From NCBI RefSeq assembly GCF_002252985.1, contig NZ_NHPJ01000094.1:1-64000 (forward strand): DNA of 64,000 nt, given 5' to 3'. Source of the DNA: Halorubrum halodurans. GTDB taxonomy: Archaea; Halobacteriota; Halobacteria; Halobacteriales; Haloferacaceae. A model generated the notes under the pieces. It was not told the origin of the DNA. It did no database searches and worked only from the letters and a program-made list of their open reading frames with translations. Position numbers and translations under genes: made by a program. Positions 42,743 to 51,467 of this stretch are shown one piece after another (position 1 is the stretch's first letter; the number at the start of each line of letters is the position of its first letter).

Positions 42743-43201
42743 TCACCGAAAGAGCCGGAACGACCCTTGCCCGACGACGACCTCCGAGGAGCCGTTCTCG
42801 GTCGTGCTCGTCACCGACATCTCGCTGACGCCGATGGAGCCGCCGGAGCGGACGACCGTCGCCTCCGCCTCGAGGTCGCCCTTGGCGGGTCGCAGGTAGT
42901 TCGTGTTGAGGTTCACCGTCGCCACGTCGCCCGAGAGCGGGTCCTCGAAGGCGGTCCGCTGGGCGAGCCCGCCCGCCGTGTCGATGAGCGTCGCCGCGAC
43001 GCCGCCGTGGATCGTCCGCCCGTCCGCGTTCGTCAGCTTCCGGTCGAACGGGATCGACAGCACCATCCGCCCGCGCTCGACCACGTCGACCGACGTGTTG
43101 AGCCACGAGAGGTAGCCGTGCTCCTCCTCGATCCGGCGTTCGATGAGCGACACCGCCTCCGCGGGAAGCGGATCCGTCTCCGAGACCTCTCCCTCGTCCA
43201 T
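42743..43201 (-). CDS. PaaI-type hotdog thioesterase
   Basis: A 152-residue hotdog-fold protein. The diagnostic helix region is TIHGGVAATLIDTAGGLAQR, where the HGG start and the buried aspartate are catalytic in PaaI/4-hydroxybenzoyl-CoA thioesterases. VATVNLNTNYLRPAKGDLEAEATVV is the central strand pattern. It would hydrolyse an acyl-CoA in the cytoplasm; the natural substrate is unknown. Its end is 64 nt from tRNA-Ser. Confidence 0.88.
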   Translation of the reverse strand: MDEGEVSETDPLPAEAVSLIERRIEEEHGYLSWLNTSVDVVERGRMVLSIPFDRKLTNADGRTIHGGVAATLIDTAGGLAQRTAFEDPLSGDVATVNLNTNYLRPAKGDLEAEATVVRSGGSIGVSEMSVTSTTENGSSEVVVGQGSFRLFR

Positions 43202-43236
43202 ACCCCGGAATCGCCGCCGACCCGTTTGTATCCAGG

Positions 43237-43374
43237 GGATCCGCGTGAGCGACCCGGCGGTTCATACCCGATCCCGCGGCAGACCCTCCGTGACCTGACG
43301 AACCGCCCGCGGCGGCCGAGGCGGGAGCCCGGCGCACCGCCGCGGAGCACGACCGCGAGCGCCGGCTGTTCGCC
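43237..43374. ncRNA. Duplicated non-coding element, copy B
   Basis: The partner of copy A (28175-28310), about 138 nt. It has the same ordered blocks: GGATCCG, CGGTTCATACCCGAT, CCGTGACCTGA, CGCGGCGGCCGAGGCGGG, CCGCCGCGG, CGACC and CTGTTCGCC. It lies 54 nt after the stop of the LytM-like gene and just upstream of the thioesterase start, almost the same offset as copy A has from carB. Confidence 0.5.
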
Positions 43375-43427
43375 CGATCATCTCCTCGCGAGCGGACGCT
43401 CCACTTCGGCGGCCGGCGGTCGGCGGC

Positions 43428-44318
43428 TCACCCGACGCCGAGCCGGATCGGGTCGTCGCTCCGCTCGATCGTGATCTCGACGGCGTCGCCGACCGCGAAC
43501 TCGTGGTCCGGACAGACGACCTTCGCGCCGTAGTCGCCGTCGCGGGCCGCGAACAGCGACAGCCCCGTGACGCGGTCCCCGTTCGCGGTCACGTCGATCG
43601 GCGCCCACGCGATCCCCCGATCGGCGGCCACGCCGACCCGCGTTCCCCACAACGAGACGGCTCGACCGGCGTCGACGGCGGCGAACGCGCCGCCGCCCGC
43701 GTAGTGGGCCAGGCCGCCGTCGAGCGGCACGCCGCCGTCGCTCGCGATCGCCGCGAACTCGCCCGGAGCCGGATGCGTCGGCGCGTCCAGGGTGACGTGG
43801 CTCGGCCCGCGTTCGAGGACGACGCCGGTGCCGTCCCAGGGAACGCCCGCGACGGCCGCGTCCACGTCGACCGGGAGCGACCCGCTCGCGCGGCGCGCGT
43901 TCGCCCCCGGCGGGCGGAACCCGAGATGGACGTGGTCGTCGACCCACCGTCCGAAGAATCCGGAGCGCGTCATCGGGCCGAGGGAGTCGCCCACGTCGAT
44001 CCGGTCGCCCGGCTTCACGCTCGGGGTCACGTGAAGGATCCGTGCGACCGTGCCCGGCGCCGTCCCGGTCCGCCGACACCACGCCTCGTCGAGGTCGACG
44101 ACGATCAGGTGGTCCTCGGACGCGGCGTACGATCGATCGGGGCAGCCGACGGTGTACGTCTCCCGGACGACGCCGGAGACGGGAGAGATGCCGTCCTCGC
44201 CGTCGGGATAGAGGTCGATCGCGTTCCCCGCGTCGTGTGCGGGGTACGGGGAGTTGAACCGCGAGAACCGCCGATAGCGGGAGACGACCGCCGCGGGGAT
44301 CCGGACCGGAGCGGTCAC
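43428..44318 (-). CDS. LytM/M23-like peptidase-domain protein
   Basis: A 296-residue protein whose first half resembles M23 (LytM) peptidases: PAHDAGNAIDLYP gives an H...D pair, RILHVTPSVKPGDRIDVGDSLG is the usual middle, and DDHVHLGF provides the HxH motif. The second half is beta-rich and unassigned. No signal peptide is visible. Haloarchaea lack murein, so another substrate or a binding role must be assumed. The GTG at 44318 overlaps the histidine kinase TGA (GTGA), which indicates translational coupling. A longer frame with an upstream start is possible but would overlap the kinase more. Confidence 0.75.
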   Translation of the reverse strand: MTAPVRIPAAVVSRYRRFSRFNSPYPAHDAGNAIDLYPDGEDGISPVSGVVRETYTVGCPDRSYAASEDHLIVVDLDEAWCRRTGTAPGTVARILHVTPSVKPGDRIDVGDSLGPMTRSGFFGRWVDDHVHLGFRPPGANARRASGSLPVDVDAAVAGVPWDGTGVVLERGPSHVTLDAPTHPAPGEFAAIASDGGVPLDGGLAHYAGGGAFAAVDAGRAVSLWGTRVGVAADRGIAWAPIDVTANGDRVTGLSLFAARDGDYGAKVVCPDHEFAVGDAVEITIERSDDPIRLGVG

Positions 44319-45991
44319 GTCGACGCGACCTCGATCCCGTCGATCTCGAAGCACGCGCCGCCGCCCGCCTCGTCGACGACCCGGACGGACCAGCCGTGCG
44401 CGTCGACGATGTCGCCGACGATCGCGAGCCCGAGGCCCGTGCCGTCGTCGAGGGAGACCCCGCGTTCGAAGACCCGACCCCGTTCGTCCGACGGGATCCC
44501 CGGTCCGTCGTCGGCGACCCGGAGCGTGACTCCGTCGTCGGTTCGCTCGGTTCGAACCCGCACGGTCACGTCCTCGCCGGCGTGCTCCACCGCGTTACGG
44601 AACAGGTTGGCGAGGAGCTGCCGGAGCCGGTCGGCGTCGGCCGACACGGTCTCGTCGGCGGCGTCGACGACCAGCGTCGCCGCTCCGGTTTCGAGGCGCG
44701 ACCAGACGGTCCGGACCGCCGCGTCGATCGAGACGGGTTCGACCTCGTCGACGGCGCGTCCCGCGGTGGCGAGCGAGAGGAGTCCCTCGATCAGCTCGTC
44801 CATCCGTTCGTGGGCGTCCGCAGCCCGTTCCAACGCCCCGTCGTCGCCGTCGCCGTGACGGGCCAACTCGACGGCCGCGGTCGCGGCTGCGAGGGGGTTT
44901 CGGAGGTCGTGGCTGACGACGCCGGCGAAGTCCTCGAGCCGCTCGTTCTGGCGTTCGAGCTGGCGCTCTCGACGCTCCAAGGCCTCCTGTCGCCGCTCGC
45001 GTGCCGTCACGTCCCGAAGGAGGAAGACGTGCCCCCGGTCCGTTCCGTGTGGGTCCGTGATGGGATCCTCCTGGACGTCGAACCGGCGGCCGCCGATGGT
45101 GATCGGATGTTCGTCGCCGGACTCCAGCTCGGGAAACGCCGTCGACAGCGACTCCCCGACCGCGTCGGCGGGGAGGATCCGCTCCGCGGCGGGGTTGAGG
45201 TCGCGGATCCGGCCGTCGGAGCCGGCCACGATCACGGGGTCCTGCATGACCTCGACCGCGGTGTCGCGCGCGACGACCGCGGCGTCGAGGGTACCGAGCC
45301 AGAACACCACGCCGTACAGGAACACGCCGTGGACGACGAACGCCGCGGGCGTCCAGTCGACCGTCGGGTAGCTCCCGAAGTCGACGACGGTCGCGATCCC
45401 GGCGAGCAGCGGAAACAGCGTTCCGAGGAGGGCGACGAACGTCTGGAGCCGATAGCGGTTCCCGGTTCGGCGATAGAGGTCGACGATCACGAGGAGACCC
45501 GCTGCGTACAGGCCGTAGGCGTACACAACGAAGATGAGCCCCGCCGGGCCGAGCCCGGTCTGGACGAGCGTGAACGGTCCCTCGACGATCGGCTCGAAGG
45601 ACCGCCGCGCCAGCCCGTGCGTCCGGCTCGACCACGCCAGGAGCACCCAGAGGAACGCCGGCGTCGCGAGGCCGATCAGCCGGCGCTCGGTCCGCCACTC
45701 GTCGCGGCCGGCGTACGCGAACGCGAAGACGATCCAGAGCACGGGTAGCGCGGCGAGGAAGGGCGTCGCGACCTGGAGCGCCCCGATCATCACCGACGGG
45801 TCCGGGCTCGCGACCCTGACCGCGTACAGGACGGCGACGACGCCGGCACAGCCCAGGTAGAGCGAGACCTCGAGCCCTCCCGGCTCGTCGCGCTCGGTCC
45901 ACGCGGTACGACCGAGCAGGAGACCGACGGCTCCCGAGAGCAGGCAGGCGAGAAGGTACGCCTGGACCGGAACGGCGGTCGGGTCGCTCAT
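44315..45991 (-). CDS. Membrane histidine kinase with 7TM sensor and PAS domain
   Basis: A 558-residue sensor kinase. Seven hydrophobic helices fill residues 8 to about 225 (the N-terminal 7TM region common in haloarchaeal kinases). A PAS domain follows (VEVMQDPVIVAGSDGRIRDLNPAAERIL), then a short coiled coil (RRQEALERRERQLERQNERLE), the HisKA H-box FAGVVSHDLRNPLAA with the phospho-histidine near residue 357, and HATPase motifs LLANLFRNAVEHAG (N-box), VADDGPGIP and GTGLGLAIVGDIV. No response regulator is adjacent. The stop overlaps the GTG of the LytM-like gene, tying the two together. Confidence 0.9.
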   Translation of the reverse strand: MSDPTAVPVQAYLLACLLSGAVGLLLGRTAWTERDEPGGLEVSLYLGCAGVVAVLYAVRVASPDPSVMIGALQVATPFLAALPVLWIVFAFAYAGRDEWRTERRLIGLATPAFLWVLLAWSSRTHGLARRSFEPIVEGPFTLVQTGLGPAGLIFVVYAYGLYAAGLLVIVDLYRRTGNRYRLQTFVALLGTLFPLLAGIATVVDFGSYPTVDWTPAAFVVHGVFLYGVVFWLGTLDAAVVARDTAVEVMQDPVIVAGSDGRIRDLNPAAERILPADAVGESLSTAFPELESGDEHPITIGGRRFDVQEDPITDPHGTDRGHVFLLRDVTARERRQEALERRERQLERQNERLEDFAGVVSHDLRNPLAAATAAVELARHGDGDDGALERAADAHERMDELIEGLLSLATAGRAVDEVEPVSIDAAVRTVWSRLETGAATLVVDAADETVSADADRLRQLLANLFRNAVEHAGEDVTVRVRTERTDDGVTLRVADDGPGIPSDERGRVFERGVSLDDGTGLGLAIVGDIVDAHGWSVRVVDEAGGGACFEIDGIEVAST

Positions 45992-46095
45992 CGATACCGG
46001 AACCAGCCCAAGGACCAGCAAAACCTTTGCGCCATTCCCCGAAGCGACCGCGTCCGGACGCAAGCGGTTTGTCGGTCGCCCCCGTCGCGGCCCCC

Positions 46096-46803
46096 ATGCG
46101 GGTGCTTCGGGGACGGGGGGCGACCGTTCGGGCCGACCGCGAACACACCGCCCGGCTGCTCGCCGACGCGGCTGACGGGAGTCCCGGCGTCCGGGTCTGG
46201 GCACCGCCCCGGCAGGTCGCGTTCGGTCGCCGCGACGCGCGGGAGTCCGGGTACGACCGGGCGCGTCGGGTCGCCGAGGCGGCCGGGTTCGCCCCGGTCG
46301 AGCGCGACGTCGGCGGGCGTGCGGTCGCGTACACCGGGCGGACCCTCGCGTTCGCGCTCTCGGTCCCGCTCGACGGGGACCGAGGCCGGATCGACGAGCG
46401 CTACGCCGACGTCACCCGCGCGGTGCGATCGGCGCTCGGGAGGGTCGGAGCCGCGGTCTCGCCCGGCGAGCCCTCCCGCTCGTTCTGTCCGGGCGATCAC
46501 TCCCTCCGCGTCGCCGGGGGCGGGAAGGTGGCGGGGACGGCCCAGCGGGTCCGTGCCGACGCCGCGCTCGTCGCGGGCTGTCTCGTGGTCTCGCGCTCCG
46601 ACGCGGCGGCGCTGGCGACCGTTCTCGAACCGGTGTACGACGCGCTCGACGTTCCGTTCGATCCGGAGTCGATCGGGAGCGTCGCGGAGGCCGGCGGGCC
46701 GGTCGAAGCCGAACGGATCGCGCGGGCCGTCGAGGAGGCGCTGATCGACCTGGCGGACGCCGACTCCCCGCGGGTCGATCGGGTCGGAGCCGAGCCCTGG
46801 TGA
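46096..46803 (+). CDS. Lipoate-protein ligase A-like protein
   Basis: A 235-residue member of the biotin/lipoate ligase fold. It shows VRVWAPPRQVAFGRRDARESGYD, ERDVGGRAVAYTGRTLAFAL and SLRVAGGGKVAGTAQRVRAD, where the lysine near residue 143 matches the LplA catalytic lysine, then LVAGCLVV. These motifs fit the LplA/LipB/BPL superfamily, which attaches lipoate or octanoate to lysines. Assignment within the superfamily is uncertain. ATG at 46096 is chosen; the upstream open frame lacks family features. It is divergent from the histidine kinase. Confidence 0.85.
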   Translation: MRVLRGRGATVRADREHTARLLADAADGSPGVRVWAPPRQVAFGRRDARESGYDRARRVAEAAGFAPVERDVGGRAVAYTGRTLAFALSVPLDGDRGRIDERYADVTRAVRSALGRVGAAVSPGEPSRSFCPGDHSLRVAGGGKVAGTAQRVRADAALVAGCLVVSRSDAAALATVLEPVYDALDVPFDPESIGSVAEAGGPVEAERIARAVEEALIDLADADSPRVDRVGAEPW

Positions 46804-46873
46804 GCCGAAACGGCCCACGACGCGGCGAGACGACGCTTCGCCGCGCTCTCGGCGTATCGCGCTTTCGACGTGC

Positions 46874-46880
46874 TTTTTAT
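46874..46880 (+). promoter_or_regulatory. TATA box of rps6e
   Basis: TTTTTAT lies 23-29 nt before the S6e ATG at 46903 with no Shine-Dalgarno between. This supports the internal ATG as the start of a leaderless message. Confidence 0.6.
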
Positions 46881-46902
46881 TCGCGGGCGTCTCGGTCCGC
46901 GC

Positions 46903-47283
46903 ATGGCCGAATTCAAAGTCGTCGTCGCCGACCCCGAGACCGGCGAGACGTTCCAGCGAGAGGTCGACGGACAGGACGCGAACCGATTCCTCGGTCGAGA
47001 CGTGGGCGACGAGATCGGCGGCGACGCCGTCGGACTCTCCGACCACACCGTCGAGATCACCGGCGGCTCGGACGAGACGGGCCGACCGATGCGCGAGGAC
47101 GTCTCCGGAACGCGCCTGAAGGAGCTGCTCCTCGAGGGCGGCGTCGGGTTCAAGCCGTCCCGCGAGGGCGAGCGAAAGCGGATCACCGTCCGCGGTCGCG
47201 AGATCGCCGACGACGTGGCCCAGATCAACGTCTCCGTCGTCGACGGCGAGGGCGACGTCGCCGCGGCGTTCGACGACGAGTAA
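46903..47283 (+). CDS. rps6e: Ribosomal protein S6e
   Basis: A 126-residue small-subunit ribosomal protein found only in archaea and eukaryotes. It begins MAEFKVVVADPETGETFQRE and contains DANRFLGRDVGDEI, ITGGSDETGRPMREDV and RLKELLLEGGVGFKPSREGERKRITVRG, the classic S6e core. The archaeal form lacks the phosphorylated C-terminal tail of the eukaryotic protein and ends with an acidic stretch. The start is set by the TATA box 23-29 nt upstream. Confidence 0.96.
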   Translation: MAEFKVVVADPETGETFQREVDGQDANRFLGRDVGDEIGGDAVGLSDHTVEITGGSDETGRPMREDVSGTRLKELLLEGGVGFKPSREGERKRITVRGREIADDVAQINVSVVDGEGDVAAAFDDE

Positions 47284-47292
47284 TCCGGCTTC

Positions 47293-47760
47293 ATGCCCCG
47301 CGTTCCCTCCGACGACGAGAGCGTCGCGTCCGTCCGCGTGACGCTCGCCCGCAGCGGCGGCACCCGCCGACCCTGCGTCCGCCTCCCGGCCGACGCCGAC
47401 CTCGAGGGGCGCGTCGAGTCGGGCTCGTGTACGTCGCTCGCGCTCGCGGACGGTGACCTCGTCCGGCTGGTGATCGACCGCGAGGAGTGCCACGCGCGGG
47501 TCCTCGCCGACGCCACGGGGCGGCTGCTCCGCGGGGCGTACGACAACCGGCGGCTGGCGCGCGATCCCGGCGCGGGCGAGAACCGGCTCGCCGCGTGGCT
47601 CGACGCAAACGACCGGGAACCGGGCGAGAGCGTCGTCCTCGACGTCGTGGTTCCGGGCGAGCTGTACGGGCTCCGGATCCCCGGCGAGCGCGCGGTGTAC
47701 GACGCGAACCGCGGTCCACGGTCCTCGCTGTCGGACATCGCGCGGGACCTCGACGGCTGA
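47293..47760 (+). CDS. Conserved haloarchaeal hypothetical protein
   Basis: A 155-residue cytoplasmic protein starting 9 nt after rps6e, probably co-transcribed. The sequence alternates beta strands (VRVTLARSGGTRRPCVRLP, LADGDLVRLVIDREECHARVL) with polar loops and ends SSLSDIARDLDG. It looks like a small barrel-like fold; no catalytic motif is seen. I do not recognise a characterised family. Confidence 0.78.
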   Translation: MPRVPSDDESVASVRVTLARSGGTRRPCVRLPADADLEGRVESGSCTSLALADGDLVRLVIDREECHARVLADATGRLLRGAYDNRRLARDPGAGENRLAAWLDANDREPGESVVLDVVVPGELYGLRIPGERAVYDANRGPRSSLSDIARDLDG

Positions 47761-47871
47761 GACGCGATCGCCGGGGGCGCGAGCCGTCGTGCGGCGATCG
47801 AGACGCGACCTCGCGGTCCCGACCGGCGACGGGCCGGATCGCTTATTCTCTCGCGACCCCGATCCCCGTAC

Positions 47872-48957
47872 ATGAAGGAGGTCGACGCGGATCTGACGGC
47901 GCTCGACCGGGGGATCATCAACGCGTTCCAGGGTGGGTTCCCCGTGACCGCGCGCCCGTTCGAGCCCGCCGCCGCCGCGCTTCGTGACCACGGACTGGCG
48001 GTCACCGGCTCCGAGCTCTGCGAGCGCGTCCGGGAGCTCGACGAGTCGGGCGTGCTCTCGCGGTTCGGCGCGCTCGTCAACGCCGAGGAGATCGGCGGCG
48101 CGGCCTCGCTCGTCGCGATGCACGCGCCCGAGGACCGCTACGAGGCGATCGCGGAAACGGTCAACGACTTCACCGCGGTGGCACACAACTACGAGCGGGA
48201 GCACCCCCACCTCAACATGTGGTTCGTCGTGAGCGTCGCCGACCACCCCGACCCCGACAAGGACGGGAGCGACCGGGTCGAGGAGGTGCTCGCGGAGATC
48301 GAGGCGGCCACCGGCCAGGAGACGTACAACCTCCCCAAACTGCGGGAGTTCCACGTCGGCGCGAAGTTCCTCGTCGACGGGCCGGTCGCCGACGGCGACG
48401 TGGACCTCTCGGGGCTGGCCCCCGACGTCGAGCCGTCCGGTCGCTCGACGCTCTCGCCCGCCGAGCGTGACCTCGTCGTCGAGATCCAGGGCGGGCTGCC
48501 GGTGACGGAGACGCCGTACGCGGACGTGGCGGCGGCGATCGACGCCGACGTCGACTGGGTGATCGAGACGATAGAGCGGTTCCGGCTGGAGGGGAAAGTG
48601 CGTCGGGTCGGGGTCATCCCCAACCACTACGCGCTCGGGTACACGGAGAACGGGATGACCGTCTGGGACGTGCCCGAGGAGGTCTTGGACGAGGTCGGCC
48701 CCACGGTCGCGGATCTGGAGTTCGTCACGCACTGCTACCAGCGTCCCCGGCACGCGGGCGTCTGGGAGTACAACTTCTTCGCGATGACGCACGGCCGGAC
48801 CGAGGCCGAGAGCGAACGCCGCGTGGCGGAGGTGAAGGAGACGATGGCCGACTACTGGGACGTCGGCTCCGACGACTGGGACACGCTGTTCTCGACCCGA
48901 ATCCTGAAGAAGACCGGGATCCGGATCGAGGAGCGCGCCGACAGCAACACGGCCTGA
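47872..48957 (+). CDS. ahbAB: Siroheme decarboxylase, fused AhbA-AhbB
   Basis: A 361-residue protein made of two related halves, each with an AsnC/Lrp-type winged helix plus a ferredoxin-like domain. The first half starts LTALDRGIINAFQGGFPVTARPF, the second LSPAERDLVVEIQGGLPVTETPYA, a clear internal duplication. HNYEREHPHLNMWFVVS and THCYQRPRHAGVWEYNFFAM hold the histidine-rich haem-site regions. AhbA and AhbB decarboxylate siroheme to didecarboxysiroheme in the alternative haem route. Elsewhere they are separate subunits; here both are in one chain. met8- and hemA-type genes follow, forming a tetrapyrrole operon. Confidence 0.9.
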   Translation: MKEVDADLTALDRGIINAFQGGFPVTARPFEPAAAALRDHGLAVTGSELCERVRELDESGVLSRFGALVNAEEIGGAASLVAMHAPEDRYEAIAETVNDFTAVAHNYEREHPHLNMWFVVSVADHPDPDKDGSDRVEEVLAEIEAATGQETYNLPKLREFHVGAKFLVDGPVADGDVDLSGLAPDVEPSGRSTLSPAERDLVVEIQGGLPVTETPYADVAAAIDADVDWVIETIERFRLEGKVRRVGVIPNHYALGYTENGMTVWDVPEEVLDEVGPTVADLEFVTHCYQRPRHAGVWEYNFFAMTHGRTEAESERRVAEVKETMADYWDVGSDDWDTLFSTRILKKTGIRIEERADSNTA

Positions 48958-48983
48958 TACGCCGTGGCGACGACTCCCACACC

Positions 48984-49646
48984 ATGATACCGCTGTACCA
49001 CGACCTCTCCGAGGAGACCGTCCTCGTCGTCGGCGGCGGCGCGGTCGGCCGGCGGAAGGCCCTGAACTTCGCGGAGGAGGCGCGCGTCGTCGTCGTCAGC
49101 CCCGCGTTCGACGACCGACTGGTCGAGGCGGCTGCCGAGGACGACTCCCCGATCGGCCTGGTTCGTGCCGCCCCGAACGCCGACTCGGTGTCGGCGTGGG
49201 TCGACCGCGTCGATCCCGCGCTCGTGGTCGCCGCGACCGACGACCCGGCGGTGAACGCGGCCGCGGAGGCGGCGGCGCTCGACGCGGGGCGCCTGATCAA
49301 CCGCACCGACGTCTCCGGCGGGCGCGATCCGGGGAGCGTCGTCGTCCCGGCGACCGTCGCGGACGACCCGGTCAGGGTGGCGGTCTCCACGGGCGGGCGG
49401 AGCCCCGCGCTCTCGAAGGCGCTCCGCGAGCGGATCGGCGCCGAGATCGAGGGTGCCGGGGCGATGGCCGAGCTCACGGGGGAGCTGCGTGAGGAGCTCT
49501 CGGCGGCGGGCGTCGACCCCGAGATCCGCCGGGAAGCGATCCGCCGAGTCGTGCGATCCGAGGGGGTTTGGAAGGGTTTACAAAAGGGGAGATCCAAGGC
49601 TCGAATCGAGGCAGACAACGTGATAGAGGAGGTCGTCGACCGATGA
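48984..49646 (+). CDS. Precorrin-2 dehydrogenase / sirohydrochlorin ferrochelatase (Met8-type)
   Basis: A 220-residue enzyme with the NAD-binding VLVVGGGAVGRRKALNFAEEA (about 13-33), ALVVAATDDPAVNAAAEAAA and INRTDVSGGRDPGSVVVPA, followed by VAVSTGGRSPALSKALRERI, the Met8p/CysG-N signature. It oxidises precorrin-2 and may insert iron to give siroheme, the substrate of AhbAB encoded just upstream. The C-terminal basic helix is typical. Its stop overlaps the hemA start (ATGA). Confidence 0.92.
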   Translation: MIPLYHDLSEETVLVVGGGAVGRRKALNFAEEARVVVVSPAFDDRLVEAAAEDDSPIGLVRAAPNADSVSAWVDRVDPALVVAATDDPAVNAAAEAAALDAGRLINRTDVSGGRDPGSVVVPATVADDPVRVAVSTGGRSPALSKALRERIGAEIEGAGAMAELTGELREELSAAGVDPEIRREAIRRVVRSEGVWKGLQKGRSKARIEADNVIEEVVDR

Positions 49647-50989
49647 AGGAGCCGGGTGCGATCACGGGCGTGAGCGTCGCCCACGGCGACGCGACGATAG
49701 ACGAGATCGACGCCGCCGGCGGCGAGAGCGTCCGGGCGACCGTGTCGGACCTCCTCGCGCGCGACGGGGTCGAGGAGGCGTTCGCGCTCCGGACGTGTAA
49801 CCGCTCGGAGGCGTACGTCGTCACCGACCGGACCACGAAGGGTCGGGAGGCGCTCGAGTCGTTCGCGCCGTCGGTCCGCGGCGCGGCGGTCCGCCGGCTC
49901 GACCACGAGGGCAGTCTGGAGCACCTGATGCGGGTCGCCTCCGGCCTCGAGTCGCTCGTCCTCGGCGAGGACCAGATCATCGGCCAGATGCGGGAGGCCT
50001 ACGAGGAGTCCCGCTCGGCCGGCGGGATCGGTCCCGTCCTGGAGGACGCCGTCACGAAGGCGCTCCACGTCGGGGAACGCGCCCGCACGGAGACGTCGAT
50101 AAACGAGGGGGTCGTCTCGCTCGGCTCCGCGGCGGTCCGGCTCGCGGCCGGCGAGATCGACCTGACGGACGGCACCGCGGTCGTCGTCGGCGCGGGCGAG
50201 ATGGGCACGCTCGCGGCCCGCACGCTCGACGCCACGACGGTCTCGGAGATCGTCGTCGCGAACCGGACGGTGCCGAACGCGCGGTACGTCGCCGAGGAGG
50301 TCGACACCGACTCGTCGGTCGTCCACCTGAGCGACCTCCCCGCCGTGGTCCCGGACGCGGACCTCGTGATCACGGCGACCGGCAGTCCGGAGCCGGTGCT
50401 CGACCCGGCGGCGTTCACGGGCGTGGACCGGATCGTCTGTATCGACATCGCCCAGCCCCGCGACGTCGACCCGGAGACCGGCGATCTGGAGGGGGTCTCG
50501 CTGTACGACATCGACGCCCTGGAGGACGTCACCCGCGAGACCCGGAGGCGCCGGGAGACGGAGGCCCGCGAGGTGGAGTCGATCATCGACGAGGAGCTCG
50601 ACCGGATCCTCCGGTCGTACAAGCGGAAGCGCGCCGACGACGCCATCTCGGCGATGTACGCCGGCGCGGACCGGGTCAAGGCCCGCGAGCTCGACCGCGC
50701 GCTCACGAAGCTCGAGGCGCAGGGCGGGCTGACCGACGACCAGCGCGAGACCGTCGAGGCGATGGCGGACGCGCTGGTCGGCCAGCTGCTCGCGGCCCCG
50801 ACGCGGTCGCTCCGGGACGCCGCCGGCGAGGACGACTGGGAGACGATCCGGACGGCGCTCGAGCTGTTCGACCCCGAGTTCGACGCCCCGCCGGAGACGC
50901 CGGGCGGAACCGACGGCGAGGTCGAAGCCCCCGCCGGCGCGCCGTTCGACACGATCCCGGACTCCGCGACCGAGGAGCTCGACGACTGA
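49643..50989 (+). CDS. hemA: Glutamyl-tRNA reductase
   Basis: A 448-residue GluTR, the first committed step of tetrapyrrole synthesis. The catalytic cysteine is C52 in ALRTCNRSEAY. HLMRVASGLESLVLGEDQIIGQM and ALHVGERARTETSINEGVVSLGSAAVRLA are the conserved blocks, and the NADPH domain shows VVVGAGEMGTLAARTL near residue 183. A C-terminal dimerisation helix precedes an acidic disordered tail. The ATG at 49643 overlaps the upstream stop, so ahbAB, the Met8-type gene and hemA form one operon linking the start and the siroheme branch of haem synthesis. Confidence 0.95.
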   Translation: MKEPGAITGVSVAHGDATIDEIDAAGGESVRATVSDLLARDGVEEAFALRTCNRSEAYVVTDRTTKGREALESFAPSVRGAAVRRLDHEGSLEHLMRVASGLESLVLGEDQIIGQMREAYEESRSAGGIGPVLEDAVTKALHVGERARTETSINEGVVSLGSAAVRLAAGEIDLTDGTAVVVGAGEMGTLAARTLDATTVSEIVVANRTVPNARYVAEEVDTDSSVVHLSDLPAVVPDADLVITATGSPEPVLDPAAFTGVDRIVCIDIAQPRDVDPETGDLEGVSLYDIDALEDVTRETRRRRETEAREVESIIDEELDRILRSYKRKRADDAISAMYAGADRVKARELDRALTKLEAQGGLTDDQRETVEAMADALVGQLLAAPTRSLRDAAGEDDWETIRTALELFDPEFDAPPETPGGTDGEVEAPAGAPFDTIPDSATEELDD

Positions 50990-51467
50990 CGCCGGGTACG
51001 TTTTCGACCGAAACCCGCTTCTTACGGACGAGGTGGAGTCCCCGCTCTGGCACGTACGCTGGACGTTCTCGGCTTCCACGTCGAGGCGGGTTTCGTACGC
51101 TGTGAGGATGAAGCCGGACCGCGACTCGTTCACGTTGAACCCTTTCGAGAGACGGAGTTGACCATGCGTGTCTCCGAGAGGAGGAGTCGGCCGTGCTTAC
51201 GATCCGTTCCGCGCCCAAAGACGGGATACCCCCTCGATTTTACAGGTGGGCGGAAGACGGTTTAGCGGCCGAGACCCTCGAGATCCGGCCTGCCGTGAGT
51301 TCGCCAACTAGTGTGACATGACGAGCGGCTCTTCTCGAGTTTCCGCAAGTCACTCTTCGGATTCTTTTCTCTGGCGACCGTCCAACCGGCACGAGCGCGA
51401 CGCCGGCAGGTGTGGGCACGCTCGTCCGGGACGGTGGCGAACCGAAAAGAAGGCCGGACGGCTGACC
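50990..51467. other. 478-bp gene-free stretch beside the pot cluster
   Basis: No supportable gene is seen. The minus strand around 51000-51140 carries an open frame (ESRSGFILTAYETRLDVEAE) that reads like the tail of a larger protein but has no start or upstream part. It may be a remnant of an insertion element. It separates core hemA from the lower-GC transporter genes. Confidence 0.45.

Noticed and set aside
45988-48792. 934-codon minus-strand frame across lipoate ligase, S6e and ahbAB
   Set aside because: It covers several confident plus-strand genes and shows no conserved domain.
48725-51133. 802-codon minus-strand frame across the Met8-type and hemA genes
   Set aside because: Shadow frame; only its first part, in the 50990-51140 gap, is not explained and is noted separately.
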